From contig OW028579.1 in NCBI GenBank assembly GCA_932294295.1, positions 310,001 through 374,000 of the forward strand: DNA of 64,000 nt. The letters are read 5' to 3'. The position numbers and the translations under genes were made by a program. The stretch is from Alitta virens (Eukaryota; Annelida; Polychaeta; Phyllodocida; Nereididae). Below the pieces are notes generated by a model. That model ran no database searches. It was not told the origin of the DNA and was given only the letters and a program-made list of their open reading frames with translations. This document shows, one piece after another, positions 61,944 to 64,000 of this stretch. The stretch's first letter is position 1, and each line of letters starts with the position of its first letter.

Positions 61944-64000
61944 TATTCTTTATTATTATTATTATTCTTCTGAAGAAGTAAAGGCTTATTACTCAGAAAC
62001 TAATAAAGGCAGGGCTTTGGCACTTCAAGGTCACATAGACAGCCAGAGCGCGCTTTGAAAGGCATAAATTTCATGACCAAATTTCGTGACGCTTCTGCGT
62101 AATTCACAAAATAAAAAATAAATTTAAGGGCACGGTTTCAAGAAACTGGGCAGAGATAATGGCATGAGATTTTTTTTCAAGATACCTTAGACAAATACGC
62201 AGTGCAGAAAGGAGTTTGAGCCAAATTGTTAGCCTGCTGACTGAGCCATGAATTTTTGAAAAAAAGTTATTCGAAATTTTCATGAAATTTTTTTTGAAAA
62301 CCATAGAAGGAATAATGATATTGACTTGCAATTTCACACTTTTATAGTCCTACCCTAGCACAACTTTCATGCAAAAAATGAGCCCATTTGGTAAAGTGGT
62401 CTAGGTGGTACAGGGGTCCAAAGTTGCATTTTTTGACTGCTTATATCTCAGCTCCAAATTGAGATACAGGAATCTCAAAGACATATTTAGAATCCTTGAA
62501 ATGTTCTCTTTTCAGGATTGTATAGTAATATGCTCTAGGTAGTTCCGTTTGGAAAAGCGTCAGACATTGAACATTTTTTGTCACTTTTTGATTTTCTCAA
62601 AATGAAAAAGTCTAAAAAACAGTAGAAGAACTGCTTGGATTCTCACCATTTTTTTTACAGATATGTCCTCTAAGGAGTACTATGTAAATTTCAAAGGGCA
62701 AGGGCTTTGCTTAAAAACCCTAGGCCCTGGAATTTTTTTCATTCCAAATTTCAATAATTTTTAACTCCATTTCTATTCAACCAAATTTCATGCAACTGGT
62801 GTCATTATGTAGAGAAAAATTAGGCCTTCACATAGGATACAATGTCTATTCACCAACCTTTACCAGTTTCGAACTTGGAGCCAAAATTCTCTTTCCCATG
62901 TTATCCAATGGGGAGACCTACCAACCCTGAACTGCTGAGTCAGCAATTTTTACAATGAATGTTAGGAAGTTAACGTGCATCGCCCCAAAAAAGCAGGAAG
63001 AAAGTCTTCAATTTCATTCATATTTTGCACATATATGTACTCTGTGTAGTACTACATTACTGTAAAAGGGCAATTACTTTCATCAAACAGCTTAGGTCCT
63101 AGAATTTTTTTATCACTGAATTCCTGACCTACCTACCTCCCAGAACCCTGGACCGCTGAGTCAGCAATTTTTACAATGAATGTTTGCAGGTTTACGTGTT
63201 TTGCCCCAAAAAAGTAGGAAAGACTTTTTCAATTTTCTTCATACTTTTCACGCATATGTCCTCTAGGGAGTACTATGTAAATGTAGAAGGGCAAGGGCCT
63301 TGATTAAACACCTTAGGCCCTGGAATTTTTTTTCAGTCCAAATTTCAATAATTTTTAACTCCAGTTCTATTCAACCAAATTTCATCCAACTGGTGTCATT
63401 ATGCAGAGAAAAATTAGGAGATTACATTGGATACCTTGTCTATTCACCAACCTTAATTAGTTTTGAACCTTGAGGCAAAATTCTCTTTCCCATGTTATCC
63501 AATGGGGAGACCTACCAACCCTGAAGCGCTGAGTCAGCAATTTTTACAATGAATGTTAGGAAGTTTATGTGCATCGCCCCAAAAAAGCAGGAAGAAAGTC
63601 TTCAATTTCATTTATATTTTGCACATATATGTCCTCTGGGTAGTACTACATTACTGTAAAAGGGCAATTACTTTCATCAAACAGCTTAGGTCCTAGAATT
63701 TTTTTATCACTGAATTCCTGACCTACCTACCTCCCAGAACCCTGGACCGCTGAGTCAGCAATTTTTACAATGAATGTAAGCAGGTTTACGTGTTTTGCCC
63801 CAAAAACAATAGGAAAGACTTTTTCAATTTTCTTCATACTTTTCACGCATATGTCCTCTAGGGAGTACTATGTAAATGTAGAAGGGCAAGGGCCTTGATT
63901 AAACACCTTAGGCCCTGGAATTTTTTTTCAGTCCAAATTTCAATAATTTTTAACTCCAGTTCTATTCAACCAAATTTCATCCAACTGGTGTCATTATGCA
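61854..64000 (+). repeat. Partial unit, beta head, expanded C region
   Basis: Hairpin 61856-61880 and a 36-T run (61906-61941). Beta head, A, B, C with a perfect TGCTGAGTCAGCA (62933-62945), C' (box at 63154), second C, then a repeat of the C' arrangement (boxes at 63527 and 63748) and a third C at the window edge. The box spacing shows a 594-bp C/C' block duplicated in tandem. It leaves the window before T. Confidence 0.85.
62933..62945 (+). promoter_or_regulatory. Perfect T-MARE / AP-1-like site
   Basis: TGCTGAGTCAGCA in the first C module of the last unit, which shares this C subtype with the unit at 52544. Function is unknown. Confidence 0.45.

Larger units (their letters stand above)
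1..64000 (+). repeat. Macrosatellite array of HINE/Helentron-like units
   Basis: The whole window is a direct tandem array: 31 complete units, a partial one at each end, all in one orientation, with no unique spacer. Boundaries were set at each hairpin-CTAG terminus. Unit order is H (hairpin, T run, TTA tract), E head box, A, B, one or more C/C' modules, T, tail I/II/III, 3' terminus. Seen directly: period, orientation and termini. Known: Helitron 3' ends have a short hairpin followed by CTRR; HINEs have subterminal inverted repeats and internal tandem repeats. Inferred: the array grew from head-to-tail copies of such an element. No Rep (HUH) or helicase reading frame is present, so the units are non-autonomous. 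A plain satellite with chance hairpins is the alternative. Confidence 0.9.

Noticed and set aside
1..64000. CRISPR array
   Set aside because: The repeats are kilobase-sized with no short repeat/unique spacer alternation.
1..64000. LTR retrotransposon or autonomous Helitron
   Set aside because: No reverse transcriptase, integrase, Rep or helicase reading frame in any frame, and no long terminal repeats distinct from the unit itself.

Overview
This window is one uninterrupted head-to-tail tandem array of related AT-rich repeat units of about 1.3-2.7 kb. All units read in the same orientation, and no unique sequence was seen. I find no protein-coding gene, rRNA or tRNA gene that I can support. 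The many short open frames recur because the repeat recurs, and they are broken in sister copies. The long T runs, (TTA)n tracts, nested satellite structure and absence of any bacterial gene density point to a eukaryotic genome. An invertebrate, perhaps a mollusc, is a low-confidence inference from repeat style only.

Each unit boundary carries what looks like the end of a rolling-circle transposon. On the left are an 11-bp arm GGAAAGTTTAT, a 7-bp hairpin (AATTGTC, loop AGG, GACAATT), the hexamer GCAAGT and a terminal CTAG. Right after CTAG comes TT and, in about half of the units, a second hairpin (ATAAACTTTCC, loop GAA, GGAAAGTTTAT) whose first arm is the exact inverted complement of the 3' arm. 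A hairpin a few bases before a CTRR end matches Helitrons. Subterminal inverted repeats plus an internal tandem-repeat body match Helentron-associated non-autonomous elements (HINE / DINE-1-like). My reading is that a HINE-like element became a macrosatellite by head-to-tail multiplication. There are 32 boundaries, 30 with intact CTAG; two are damaged (2880/2881 and about 50397).

Unit anatomy, 5' to 3': H (hairpin, T run, (TTA)n; sometimes 2-4 hairpins, sometimes none); E (head box CTTCTGAAGAAG to ACTAATAAA); A (about 300 bp, starting near GCGCGCTTTGAA); B (about 270 bp, starting at GGTAAAGTGGTC); C (about 370 bp) and C' (about 232 bp), homologous modules each holding a GCTGAGTCAGCA box; T (about 300 bp, holding TCAAGGTCA in most copies); a tail of type I, II or III; and the 3' terminus. 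Three head classes occur: alpha (GGCAGGACTTTAACCC), beta (GGCAGGGCTTTGGC, with GGTCACATAGACAGCC) and gamma (GAGAGGGC or GACAGGGC, with GAGTGCACAGA). Units differ by number of C modules, tail type and hairpin number.

The array shows recent homogenisation: neighbouring duplicates (15.6-19.1 kb and 27.7-30.1 kb), long-distance duplicates (1-1.1 with 49.3-50.4; 13.9-15.6 with 46.4-48.1; 19.1-21.1 with 60.1-62.1; 23.0-24.9 with 32.2-34.1; 36.4-37.8 with 42.0-43.4 kb) and mosaic units. This is the signature of unequal exchange and conversion.
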